Shown: in pieces, positions 1 to 12,600 of the stretch
Numbering within the stretch: position 1 is the first letter of the stretch
Layout of the letters: every line of letters begins with the position of its first letter
Source: Apteryx mantelli
Lineage: Eukaryota > Chordata > Aves > Apterygiformes > Apterygidae
NCBI RefSeq assembly: GCF_036417845.1
Contig: NC_089982.1
Coordinates: 68,895,684-68,959,683 of the forward strand
Length of the DNA: 64,000 nt
Reading direction: 5' to 3'
Notes under the pieces: generated by a model
What the model was told of the DNA's origin: nothing
The model's input: only the letters and a program-made list of their open reading frames with translations
Databases searched by the model: none
Made by a program: the position numbers and the translations under genes

Positions 1-3000
1 ACAGGCTTATCTGACACTTTTGTCTCCCTGCCCAAGGAGGCACAGTGGTTACTGATTGAAAGATTCCTAGAGTTTATATTACTTCTGCAGGAGCATATTC
101 TTTATTTAGTTTCTTGAGTCTGCATTCATGGTAGCAACTTGCAACAATTCCAGCTGATGTGCTTCAGCTTAGCTTCCTCTCATGCTTTTTCTAATGATAG
201 CAATACCTTTTTTGCCTTTCTACCTGTAGCTTTTAAAAGAAATTTGACTTTCAGTTCATGCAAATATAACACTGCCATTCTTTATTTAGGAAACAATTAT
301 AAATAAACATCAGTTTATTTCTAGAGGTGTATTTGGAGGCTGCTTGCTAGCATTGTTCACTAATCATGCAAGAGTTCGGCAAAAAAAAGGCAACAACTAA
401 TGAATAATTACTTCTGAATTTTTCTATGAGTTCAGAAACAAATTTTTGGGTAGATCCATGTGATTTCTGTAGTCAATTTTATTCATTGCTGACACTCACT
501 CATGTGCTTACCTTTGTCCTAGTAAATCATAAAACTGCTCAAACTGAGAGGGAGTGAGAACCAATCAAAAAACAAATGAAAATAAGAGAGAACAGACAAA
601 CTTGAAACTCTTTTGACTTGCTATTTCAAAACAGCAAGCAACTGACTACAGCATAGGTCAGCTGGTACTGCTCTTATTGCTGTTACCATAGCAGAAACAC
701 AGAAATGTGATTAAATAAATAAAGCTAATCAGAAGCAAAAAACCAAGTTTGCAGTAAAAACAGCTCAAGTTAACCTATTCTCAGAGGACTTTGAAAGAAA
801 ACATACTTCTAAAGATGTACTGTGAGAAATTTTAGGCACAGCTGCAGGAAAAAAAAAAAGGTATCCTTTCCCTCTCTTTAGAAGGATTAAATCTGTCCTG
901 GAAATTAACCAAAGTGGACAAATGGGCCATCCTACAGAAACAACAGATTGAAGCCCAGAATATGCAAAAGTATGAGAAGGAAGAAAAATGGGCTGGAAAA
1001 AGGCTACTGGATCTTTTTAAGGAACTTTAATGACAGAGTAAGCAACCCAGGCACATTAATTCTATCTTTGCTTGTCTCTTGCGATACAGAAAGTATCCTA
1101 AAAGGAACTGAAAAAAAAAAGGTAACAGACAAAAACAGATAACACTTTCCCTGGTCTGAGTCTACAAATCCATAAAATATGTAAATTTATATCAATCTAT
1201 ATATGTCAGATTATTAAACAAGAGGTAATGTAACATTTCCCAAATTAGAAAGGACATGAAAGGTCTGGTCTCTGTAGCTGGAACTAAAGTGTAACCCGTT
1301 TCTCTTCAAGAGCGGTCTTCTGAGCCCTCTGCAAATGTTCATGTATATCTAAAAACGGAACAAAAAATAAGGCTTAATCTCCTGCATATAGTATAGGGCA
1401 GCTGTTGAGAGTACTGAGGCTCAATGCCATTTAGAGCTAAATGAGGGTAGTTTACCTCTGAGTTGGAATGAAATAAGAGGATGCAGTTGTGAAGATGAGA
1501 GAACAGAAAGTGTTAGTAAGATCAACAGTTTGAAATTAAGCGGTGGATCTGGGAGGCAGTTTTGAAGCCTGTTCCCATGGCTAAGCAGAATTCCTGCAGC
1601 ACGGGTGTCATACTGCAGAGCTGGAGCACATTTGCTGGGACTGTGGATAGCCAGAAGTCTTGCTGTTCAATGAGATGACTGGTTTTTCTCAGCTTGACAA
1701 ATGACATGCAGCACTGACAGAATACCTCTCCTTTGCTGGCCATCACCCTTACGGACACTGGCCAGAACAGCAGCAGCAGGAACATACCCTCCAACTCTGA
1801 TTTAATCACATGGAGCCCAGGAGACTAGTGAATAGAGCTGTTAACTCTCTGTTTGGTTTGCTTTTCCCATCTGCGTTTTATTAAACTGAGAGCAAGATTT
1901 ATTCACTTTTTTAACATCAGGAGCTGTTGGTGTCCAAGATGATGGTTGACGTTAAGGTATACATACACAGTTTAACCTGGCTGAAGGCCAAAGAGGGCTA
2001 TAATTTCCAGCCTAGACAATTTATTTGCAAAAGGACACAAAATCCCTCTGCTCTCAGGCATTTCTGAAAGGATGAGCACTACTACTTCCTGCTCTCCCAG
2101 GAACACAATACATAAAGAGCACAGTAAAACAGTAGGCTCTCCAGGATGAACCAGGCTCTCCAGGCATGCAGGCAAACACTTCAGTTTTACTTTACTCCTG
2201 ACAGCCCCTACATAGTCACAACCACCAATGATTTTCTGATTTCCACTCCAGGAATCTTAAGTAGATTGGAGATACCAACTCAATGTATAAATATTTCTTT
2301 TAGAAGCCAAGAATCCTGAATGGCTTAGCTGGGGAATTTTACTTTAGGAGAAGTGAAATCGTGTGTCAGGCTCTCCACTGTAAGATGGGATCGCTGAAAC
2401 ACAGACACTTGCATGCCTAATGAGCTACTGAAAAAATAAGAATCTTCTAAAGGAGAGAAAAAGGAATTAAAAGACGTCGTTCTGAACTGCTTTAAAAAAA
2501 TAAACTTTTCTTCAAACAATATGGTTAACTCAAGATAGAAGGGTAAAGTATACATTTTTTGGAACTGTAGAGGCTTCTTTTAAATTCATACGTTTCAACT
2601 ACTGACAAAGCCCCCAAAATCCAGAGCTTCAACGCAAAAAGCCTCTAACATTCTTGACACTCTTCCAAAACTTCTGAGCTTTTTCTTCTCAACAACAAGC
2701 TCCTTTCCAAAACGTGCCACTCTCCCCCTCATCTCTTAATCATCACGTATCCCATCAAAACTGACATGGTGACTTCCAGTTTCTCTATAGCCTTGTTACT
2801 ACCCTGACACTGTGGATCACCACAGTTGCTGGATTTGTCATAATCTACAAAACCTCTGGATTCTGGTCTTTCTAGACAAATGCCTTCATAGCATCGTATG
2901 AATATCGTATTTATGTAGCACCTACACACAGCATCATCCCATTATAATGATTCTTGTAATACAAAGCTTCATGGTACCCCTGTATGGCAATAAAAAAGTT

Positions 3001-4500
3001 GCTCTGACTACAAGACAAAATTGTTATTTCAGTAGAACTAGAAAATAAACCATATCTCTCAGAGCTGACTCGAAGCTCACCATTGGTATGCATAAATCAG
3101 TGCTTCTATCACTCACATGTCTGTCTTCCCCGCAAGCCTACAGACAAGCTGCAGAATCTAGTTCCATGTATGATGGTTCATGTTCAGAACTGACTTGCAA
3201 TGTTAACAGAAAAGCAATGACTTTTGTTACTCTTTCATTCAAGAAAAATGGGCCTTCTTCTCCATGCTCTTCCACATTGTTACCGTCTGTGAAATGACAG
3301 TAGGAGCTGTGCATGAGCTAGTACAAATAAAGCTGTATTCATGTGTTTTTTCTTTTATAGCTTTAAAAAAATACTGGCATAAAATGATGGAATCTGTAGA
3401 TAATTTTCAGGTTTCTAGGTTTCTTCAAAGTGAGGAACTTCATTACTTTGAGTCCTATCCTTCAGACCCAATGCTATTTATACATTTTATTCCGCACATT
3501 AAAAGCAGAATGTATGAGTGATTCCTATAGCAGGCAACAGAACTGAGGAAAGAAATCTAACCCCTAAGCACCATGTTAAATTTTAACATCATCATCTCCT
3601 TCTTCAGTTGTGTTTTTGAATGAAAGTGTGTGTGGCTGGAGGGCTCTGCCCGAACTAGGTTCTGTGCGTTAGCTATGCCCCAAACACGCCTATCAGAACA
3701 GTTCCCTTTTGGGGATACAGGTACAGGGCAGCCTATTTATAGCAATATCACAAGCAACCTGATTTAAGGCATGAAAAAGGCGTCAGGGTGACCCATCCCA
3801 CGGAGAAAGGTATCTCTTGTCATGCACAGTAGCACATCTTGTAGATGCTAAGGAACTTCCATGGTGAGAATACAGGGCTGCTCAGGTGAACCGAGGCACA
3901 GTAGGGGCCTGTATTGTTCCAGAGCAGCACTGTAGGTGCCAAAATACTTTTTTGAAATTAAATCTTAGGTTTTTTGTTTGCTTCTGGTTAGATACCACAA
4001 AAAGCCCCCATCTCGATAGCCTCGGGATCACGGTTTCCTACCATGTACTTGCTAGCATTGCTTCCATATCAAAACAAAGTGACTCCTTCTCCGGCAGTAT
4101 GAAGACAGAAAGCAGCTCAGCTCCACATATTTGGTACTATTTTACCGTATTCTCCAAGAATATTATAAAAAGTAATATTTTGCAAAAATGGCTACTTTTT
4201 CCACAAAGCTACTTCTATTTACAGAAAATTAGTTAGAAGTCATAGAAACTGCAAAGAAGGCTTCATGCCAAAGGCTGTTTCATTAGATATTTAGACAATT
4301 TCTAAGACTAAGTAAAATAGATACAGAAGTATATGCAACATCATCATTACAAAAGTGAACTCTGGTTAAGCATTATCCCATCCAATTGCTTGGGTTTAAA
4401 AAATTTAGTTCAAGAGAAAACTTAGTGAAAATGAATCCCTCTGAAGAATCAAATTACTTGTTAAAACAACTGTCAAATTGCCATTTGCATAACTAAAATA
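1..4500. other. Downstream flank of SLIT2, no gene seen
   Basis: AT-rich non-coding DNA beyond the likely 3' end of SLIT2. Open frames here are short, lack splice context and show no family I recognise. The next gene in the human order is PACRGL, and none of its protein was seen here. The upper end may still be 3' UTR if the distal poly(A) sites are used. Slightly GC-richer patches lie at about 1540-1810 and 3620-3860, with no identity I can give. Confidence 0.6.
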
Positions 4501-4537
4501 TTGGGAAAGACTCAATTTGCCTTTTCATGCAGTGTAC

Positions 4538-4543
4538 TTTATT
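4538..4543 (-). terminator. SLIT2: Candidate distal poly(A) signal AATAAA
   Basis: TTTATT on the plus strand reads AATAAA on the gene strand, followed by a CACTGCA context suited to cleavage and a T-rich stretch. It is the lowest of four hexamers below the stop. The motif is seen directly; its use is inferred. Confidence 0.3.
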
Positions 4544-5051
4544 TGTAAGCCTTTTGATATGAGTTCAGCTGTGTTCCTCACTATCCACATTCTCAGATGT
4601 CACTGCCTATAGATGTAATAATCCCATGTTAATTCCTCCTTCAAATTTTCAACAATGAGTACACTAGAACTAGGGCTGAGTTTTATTCTATTTTTTTGCC
4701 AAATATTCTTTGCAACTACAGACGTTTAATTAAAGGCTGTTAGACAATTTAAAATTCTCAGAAAAATACAAATAAAAGCTGTTAATGAAGTAAATATCTG
4801 TTTAATTTACAAACATCAGTATTATTACTGATATCAGTCCAAATAAGACAAAGCACACTGCATTACACATGTACATCTAACTTTTTTGTAAAAAAAATAA
4901 TAAAATAAAATTGAAAAACATCTGCATTTTTTACAGGGTACCCTGGGTTTTACTGAAAGAAGAACACAACCCACTATTAATGATTACCAATTCTACATTA
5001 TAATTTAGCAGCAACATGTTAACGTGGGGAACATTAGGGCAGTAAAGTAGT

Positions 5052-5057
5052 TTTATT
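5052..5057 (-). terminator. SLIT2: Candidate proximal poly(A) signal AATAAA
   Basis: Gene-strand AATAAA about 1.35 kb after the stop, with a T/G-containing stretch within 40 bases downstream. It competes with the hexamers at 6267, 4682 and 4538. Transcript ends are needed to choose between them. Confidence 0.3.
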
Positions 5058-6403
5058 ATTTGGGGAAAGTCACAGTTCTTGATAGCACAGCCTTTTTTTC
5101 TTTTTTTGTAAAAAAGGTAAAAAGCTCCATGGGAATATTAATTTATAAAGATCTACTTTCTAATGTCATTTTCTACACACCATCTTATTTTCTGTAAGTA
5201 CTGCATATAGGGAAAATTAACTTCTATACAATTGCCATCTAGTGTAAAGACATTTTGTCATACATTACAGGTTCTTGGAAGGTGTCCTGAATATCTGCTG
5301 TATGTGAAAACTGCAGATTGTCATCACTTTCAGATTCAGTAACACCAAGTGGTCAGATTCTAAGGAAAAGAAACAGGGAAGGGGAAGGGGAGAAAAAAAA
5401 TAGACCAAAAACATTTACCCCAAGACGACATGCTACGTTAGTTCTATTGCAAAAAATCCTGATTTTTAAGTCTTTAAAAAAAAAACAAAAAAAAACAAAA
5501 ATACCAGGACAAATATAAATTAATATATATTAAAGCATTGAAAAACAGTAAAAGGGGTGGCCTAAAAGGGTTAAGTACAAAGTACTTTGATACAATAAAT
5601 ATTTCTCAATGAAACCGAATACTGTATAGAGTTGTTTAGAACTCATAGAAACAGAAATCCATATTATTACTAATTTATCCATCAATAATCTATTTTTATC
5701 ATCCCCATAACATTTATATTACAAAAAATTAATACTGGAAAAGGGCAGATAAACACTTTCTGTATGCTTCTTTTGCTAACATGCTGACATAAAAGTATAC
5801 ATCATTAGGAGATTTCAGGATTATAGTATATTCTTGTATCTCCCATTTCCCATCCAATAAACGGGACCCCATCTTCTCAAGATCCTTAATAATTCCAAAA
5901 CATAAAACGTATCTAATACAACTGTTATTTCTGTATAATCTCATTCTTTTCACTCATAATGCTTCCTCATCCATAGGTAAGTGATTGGTATGGTCTGTCA
6001 AGACAATAAAATATACTGATACGAAAGTGAAAAAACAAGCCTCATGTTGTGGTCAACATTTCATCTCTGAGCTGTCAGTTGAAAGTCACATGTATATAGT
6101 GTCAGTGTATCTTCAGCACGTTATAAAGAAGAATCCATGTTAAAAGCAGTTAAGTTTCCCATCACTGTTGCAATGTTACCAGGTCTTTTTTTTCTTCAAA
6201 GCTCCTCTTGGTTATGAGAAGTCTCAGTTCAAGCACTTGAATCTTTTTGCAAATGAAGAAAAAGTCTTTATTCTCATAATAAAAATAAGTCTGTTCTGTA
6301 TTTTACAATATATTTCAAATATTTCCACTATGAAGCATTAATTAGTCCGACACGGTCAATAAGTATACAACATTTTCAAAAGACAAGTGTGACAGGGACA
6401 CAT

Positions 6404-6645
6404 TTAGGAGGGGCAATTTGTACAGCCACACTTTACCACTTTTTCAACCTCGTCCACAAACGAGGACCCATCAGTGCATTCAAAAGAATATTTCCGTCTC
6501 TTGCTCCTGAGTGGTCCACAGCACTGCCCATTTGAACATCCTCCTTTACATTCTAGTCTCGATACCTTCTTGGTCGTCTGGCACGCAGCATACCCTTGCT
6601 GCTTTTGGTAGTAATCTCGGACTCGTTCCCCTCGACAAGAGATTT
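6404..6645 (-). CDS. SLIT2: SLIT2 exon 37: C-terminal cystine knot and stop
   Basis: Encodes about residues 1451-1529 and ends in TAA at 6404-6406. The acceptor TTTGCTACAG precedes AAATCTC, and the first two bases complete a Glu codon split from exon 36. It opens [18 protein letters not shown] and holds ten cysteines (ISC, AAC, EC, GGC, QCC, FEC, KCGC, NC), the CTCK-type knot found at the end of Slits. A basic stretch (RSKRRKY) fits glycosaminoglycan contact. The last residues are CTNCPS, where human is remembered as CTRCVS. Confidence 0.96.
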
Positions 6646-9600
6646 CTGTAGCAAACAACATTTAAAACAAGAGGTACGCTTTTGAGATGCAGGTCAAAGA
6701 ATGGTTGACATCATTGCTAAAGAAGATGCTGTGTTTCTAATTGCAGCTAGGATTGATATTTTAAAGTTTGACCCAGGCCGTATATTGGAAACTCAGGGTT
6801 CTATCAAGCACCATTTGATAAATGCTGAGTTTTATTTCTTATGCCTCCTATTTTCAGTAAAGTTTATACTATGTATATGTAAACCATAAATACAAAGCTA
6901 TTACAATGACAAGAAAATTGGAAGCTTAAATCTTTTCCTCTTTTATAAAAATACACATCTTCTGTTCTTACATTGCTTGCAGCTGGTTCTATTTACCATA
7001 GGGAAATGTTTCAGAGAGCATGCAATTTAATTTATTAGACCTGGAGTTTAATATTATTCAATCTGTTATTTAATACAAGTTACATTCCAGTAACTTCATA
7101 AATTACTGAGGTATAAAACCAGCTAAAAATGAGACATCTGTTAAAAGTTCTACAACCATACTCTTCTATTCTATTCACATCTATGTACAATACAAAATAA
7201 ATGCCATCTGGGGTAAGGGAAACGGAGGGAGAGGGAGAGCTTTGATAGACAAAGGAAAAAGTTGAGGGAAAAGTCATCCTGTTTTCATCCATCTCACCTG
7301 CATAATTCGCTGTGATAAATCAGTTGAAGCTGAGAGGTCAAAAGTAGAGTTTGTGATAAAACTAGGAGCAGAATCATTGGATTTGGCTTCTCAGATGCAG
7401 AAGGCAGAGAAACAATAAATACAGAAAGATACAGCAGGTAAAAGGTAATAGTTAAATATAGTAAAAATGTGCTTCTGAATAAAGGGAAAAAAGAGAGAAA
7501 TGTTTTCACAGCAAAACATTTGATGAAAAAGTCTTCAAAATATAAAATATTTAAATTCATGGAAAAAGACTGATTTTTCTCTCACCGAGATAAACTCTTA
7601 TGGTCAAAAAAAAAAAAAAAAGAAGCAACAGATGTGTGTATTGTGGGGAAAAAAAGTTGGTAATGTTTTTGGCTGTTCATGTTTTAATAAAAAAACTATT
7701 TTCTAAGAACAAAACAATAACATGACTTAAAAAAAAATACTTAATATTTTTTACCTTTATCACAGCTGTCCCCTGTGTATCCGCTGCTGCACTCGCAATA
7801 TGGTTTCCCAAGTCCTGAAAGCCTGCATTTGCCATGTTTACACCTGATGGATTGGCAGGGGTTAAACAGCATTTCCTCTTCATCACAGAGGACTCCCCCA
7901 TGTCCCTGCAGGCATTTACAACTGTATGAAAACGCATTGATCGGCAAGCAGGTACCATGCACACATCTACAGGGGAAACAAGCCCAAGAGAATAAAAATA
8001 AATTATTCATCAAAGTTCAGGCTAAGCAACATTAACTACAAGTATTTTGGACTGTATTCAGAAGAAATTTCTTTTGTTACTAATGGACTTTTTCAGTGAA
8101 ATGCAGTGAAGTGGTTTATAAGCTTTTTATAATTGGTACAGATGTTTACACAAAAGAAGCTGTAGTACAGAGCTCTGTTTCACCAGAAAACAGCCACTGT
8201 AGATGTGTTATGGAAGACTTTTACAGGCCACAGTTATTAAAACCAACAATTCCTCTCTACCAGAATTTTCTGCATGCTTTTGGGTGCGAGAGGAATACAG
8301 CAAGATCAAGTCCAAATGAGTAAACCATTAGGATCAAGTATAGAAAAAAGGATACTCACCCGAAATTCTGGCCCTTGCATCATTTAAAAAAATATTGGCG
8401 CTCATGAAGTATGGGGCTCCCAGCACTAAGACAGGTCAGACTCTTCCTAGCTGAAAGTTTTCTGATCCGAGCAGTGGCAGTTTCCAAGCTGAACACATCC
8501 TGGGGCTTCAAAACCACTGGCCAGCCACAGTCACTGCCACTAGCATGGTCACCCAACAGATGAGCCTGGTCTTTACTTCACTGAGAGCCAGCAGTACTCA
8601 CTTACTGGAAAGACTCGCACAAGATGAGGCTGCACATTGTCAAGCCTCACGCAACTAATATGACTAAACTAGCTGTTCTCTCTGTTGGGCTCTAGTAGAT
8701 GTTTGTGGCATGCTCAATTCTTGTTGTTAGACCAAAAAGGCCGTGAGTTAAGCTGCACCTACTAAGTTCTCATGTGCGGTATGGGAACACACAGCCAGGC
8801 TTAGTTCTCTGAGAGAGATGTGGTCTTTCCCGAAAGGAGGATGTTTAATTATCTTGTCCTAGATGTAAGCTGAAGATTAGGGGAATTCATCTTCTGAAAG
8901 CATCACAAATTACTTGTAATAAAATCACTTCCCTTTGTTGGTGACAGAGGGTCAATAATTTTCTTCCTAGAAATAATGTCATTTCCTTCTACTGTTCTGT
9001 TGATACACAAGCCTTCTATCTATATACAGTTTCCTAGGGAGACCACAAGTGATGATTCCACCGTAGGGAGGAATGCAATTTCACACTCACACTCACAGCC
9101 CCCCTAACGTTTCTCTTCTCTGTACTGTAAGATTTCCGAGCCCAAAACCTAATTAGTAGGTTGTAGCTGCCATGTAAATAAATAAATAAATAAATAAAAT
9201 AAAATAAAAAGCTTCAGATTGAAAAAAAATCCTATTCAATCTAAAATCAAATCCTTTGTTTCAATTTTGAAGATTGCAAAAACTCACATAAAATGGCATT
9301 TCATAGTAAAGCAAGAGCTGTGTTAAGAAAAACTGAAAAGTTTTGGATGAAATATTGTGTATTTCTGGAAACATTTTGCTTTCACTCTACTCCTGCAGTC
9401 CAATAAGAAATTTGATAAAATTGAAATGAATAGACAACACATTTTTAATCTGACAACCTGCATTATCTATCTAAAACAGTTTCAGTTTATAAATGTCACC
9501 AAGTTCCCCTCATAAATGAAATCTGCATTACAGTTCTCTCTCTAGCTTTATCCTTGATTCTCTGTGAGCACTTTAGCAAGGCCTAACTAGTGGGACAAAG

Positions 9601-12600
9601 GAAAAAGAGCATGGGAAGACATTCACATCACATCCACAGGATATTCAAATGGAAGGCACAACACTTAGCCTCCGTTCACATATCCAGTTTGGGATTCAAA
9701 ACTGCAAAATTATACCTAACTAATAGCTCTGACAACATCCAACTTGCCTATTATGTACGAGTCCGTACTTCTGAAGCAGCAATGTTCCCTATAAAATTCC
9801 AGACTCTTCCTGTGGTTGAGGTCTGTGATATTCCAAGACCACGAGACTAAGCAACTCAAAATCCAAGGACCATATCAAAAAGCAGCTAGTTCTCATTTAG
9901 TTTTCCCTGTGTTTTGCATTTGAGCTATTCACCACTTGCAAAACAACCACGTTTAGGACATCTGATCTATGAATTTACTCAGGCGACACTGACATCATGA
10001 CATATTCTATACAGGCTGTTTTAGATGTCAAAGCAATCTGTGTCAGGATCTTTGGTAAAGTTCCGCTTGACTTAGAAGATGATTAAATCTAATGCCAACT
10101 CTCATACTTTTGCTTCCACCTGTTCTTTGAAGCACTAAATTTCATCTTCAGACTGTACTGAAAGGCACATCAAGCCAAGTGCAAACTCTCAGGCACAGTT
10201 TCATCTTATCTAATTTTAGGTACCTAGTCAGGCGCTCAAGTTAGAAGTATAGTTACCATAAGCTCCCCACACAGTCATGGAGAGAAACAAGCATATATAT
10301 CCAGAAAGTGACCACTTGAGGTCTAATATATTCTTTAGAAATGTATTTTTTTCTTTACTGACTATAGAGTAGACTCTGGGTCAACAGATTCCTAATTCAA
10401 GCACCTAGAGCTGGGTAAAATAAATCTAAGTGTCAAGCTTTTTTGTGGTGTGCAGGGATCCAGCATCTCTAAAAGATGAGATATTCATCTGATCTTTAAA
10501 ACACAGACTACAGTGACAACTCTGCTTCTCAGATAAGAGGAATGTTACACTATACTACAAGGGCAAAATCCATCTATTCAAGAGACAGGATTTAGGCTTG
10601 AATCTAAAAACACAGAATCAAATTCCACAAGACAACAAAAACCTCCTTCATTACCAATATATTATTTTGGTTCGCCTTTCTCCCCTAAAAACTCATAGTA
10701 CAGTATACAGCTGAAACAAAAACAAAACAGTATTTTTGAGAGCTAGCAAAATACTAATATTGTGCTCACTTAATGCTGTGCTGAAAGAAAATCCAAACTG
10801 CCTGTATCCGATACTTGCCAAGTTGTTTAATTCATTGCAAAGAGCACTCAGATTGGATATTGAAGCGTATAGTTATAAGAACCTACAAAGAATCTAATTT
10901 TTCTAGAATACTTTGAAGAAAATCTTTGGGTTCTATTACTGTCGAACTTGATGATGACAATTCCATTTTATTTTTGACTCCCAAAGTACAAAAAGGATGT
11001 GGTAGACACTGCATATATATGTTTAACCTGCTGCGGCTGCCTTTCTTTATTCTCTTAAGATACTGTGAAAGAGGACAGGATAAGAAAAAGACCTCATAAA
11101 TAATGAAGTGCTACAATGGTATGCCTTAAATTTTCATTGCTGTGGCTCTGGGAAGAGCTAAAAACTTAATAATCCTGAAACATTCCATAATGAATGTAAA
11201 CAAAAACATACTAACTGGGGAATGGAGCTTTAAAGGGTCAGTCTCAACAACAGATCATATGCCAGAAGATCACTTAAACACCATTGTGTATGGGAGTTGA
11301 AAATCACCTCATCAGAATCTCTTAGCAAGCTCAGGCCACTGGTCCTCAAAAGTTATAAGGCCAGACCACTGGAAAAGTAGCAGTAGCAGCCAAAAAATTA
11401 AAGTAGGCTTGCTTTATTCTAAATGTATAGTTGATGTTGTCAAAACAACGTTTGCCACAGCGTAGTAAAGACAGACAGTGGCAAGGGCAGACAGAATGAC
11501 ATCTTGTTGCACATGGCCAATAAATCCTCAAAAACTTTGAACTTCTGAAGTTTCTGATCTTCTTGTGCTGGGAGATCATAAGCCAAAAAATTGAATCCGT
11601 CTCTATGGTAGGTTTGTAAGACACATACATATAAATACATATATATACATACATATGTGTGTACATATATACACACACACATATATATATGCACACACAC
11701 ACCCCCATCTCAATAAATGTACATAAAATGCCCAAGCTAAAATGCTTTAGTCAAATCATATAGGAACAAAAATTTAACTTCAGCAAAAGAATCAGCACAC
11801 ATGAACTTAACCAGGAGTTTACCATAAAGGTAGAAATCTTTTTTCCAGCCCAAACCTGAGAAATATAAAAATACTGGATATATCTACTGTATCAAGTTTT
11901 TAAAACATATTAGAGAATAGTAAGAATCTTATTTTTATAAAGTTATAAATAAGCAAATGGATTTTTCCTCTATTTGCAAGGTCTTCTAATTGACTTTTGT
12001 ATGAAGGGTCACATCAATAGTTGCACTTGAATTGATGTAACCACATCACTGTAGAATTGTGTGCAAGCATCCAGACTTCAATCATATCCCATGTTAAGGC
12101 TTTAGACAGAACTTCAGTGGGTGTGCTTATCTGCTCCTCTAAATTGGAGGCTTTTCCTCATTAAGGAAATGCCCAGTATATTTTGTTTCTTACTGAAAAA
12201 ACTTGAACTTCTAAGGAAAAAAAAAACCCAAAACAAAAGAACAACCCCATAACAGGAAAATTATCTGCATATTACACTACTGTTCTGCCTTGAGGAAGGA
12301 CATACTTATTTCCAAGACAAGGGTCATTAGTTTGCTGATCACAGAGGGGTCCAGTCCATCCTCCTTCACACTCGCAGGAAAAGCCCGACTGGCTGGTTGC
12401 CTGGCATGTCCCATGCACACACAGTTTCTTATGGCAAGGCTCGCAACCTGGAAGAATCCCCACTTGCAGAGGCACATTTCTGAAGTCCTGGAGCTCACTG
12501 TTGATATACAGATTACGGATGCAACCATGGAAGCTGGTGCCATTCTGTCCTGGAGACTGGCGTAAAGCTGCAATGTTATTTTTCACAGGCATGCCTAGAA

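Larger units (their letters stand above)
4538..6403 (-). other. SLIT2: SLIT2 3' UTR (end uncertain)
   Basis: Follows the TAA stop on the minus strand. It is AT-rich with long A/T runs (for example 5455-5510) and no competing frame. Minus-strand AATAAA hexamers (TTTATT on plus) lie at 6267-6272, 5052-5057, 4682-4687 and 4538-4543, so the 3' UTR could be about 0.15, 1.35, 1.7 or 1.9 kb. The lower border is placed at the most distal of these and is a guess. No intron was recognised in it. Confidence 0.45.
7967..12305 (-). other. SLIT2: Intron 35
   Basis: 4.3 kb phase-2 intron. It contains an AAAT microsatellite (9176-9209) and a mixed TA/TG/CA block (11621-11705). A moderately GC-rich stretch at about 8380-8860 has no family I recognise. 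No further exon was found. Confidence 0.8.

Noticed and set aside
1522..1809. 95-codon minus-strand frame with a hydrophobic start
   Set aside because: No family, no splice or promoter context, and the composition fits a chance frame in a GC-richer patch.
3886..4236. 116-codon plus-strand frame in the downstream flank
   Set aside because: No recognisable domain, and nothing around it suggests a gene or exon.
1..4500. Possible exons of the downstream neighbour PACRGL
   Set aside because: None of its protein sequence was recognised in any frame.
11346..11735. 129-codon minus-strand frame rich in Val, Cys, Tyr and Ile
   Set aside because: It mostly translates the CA/TA microsatellite.
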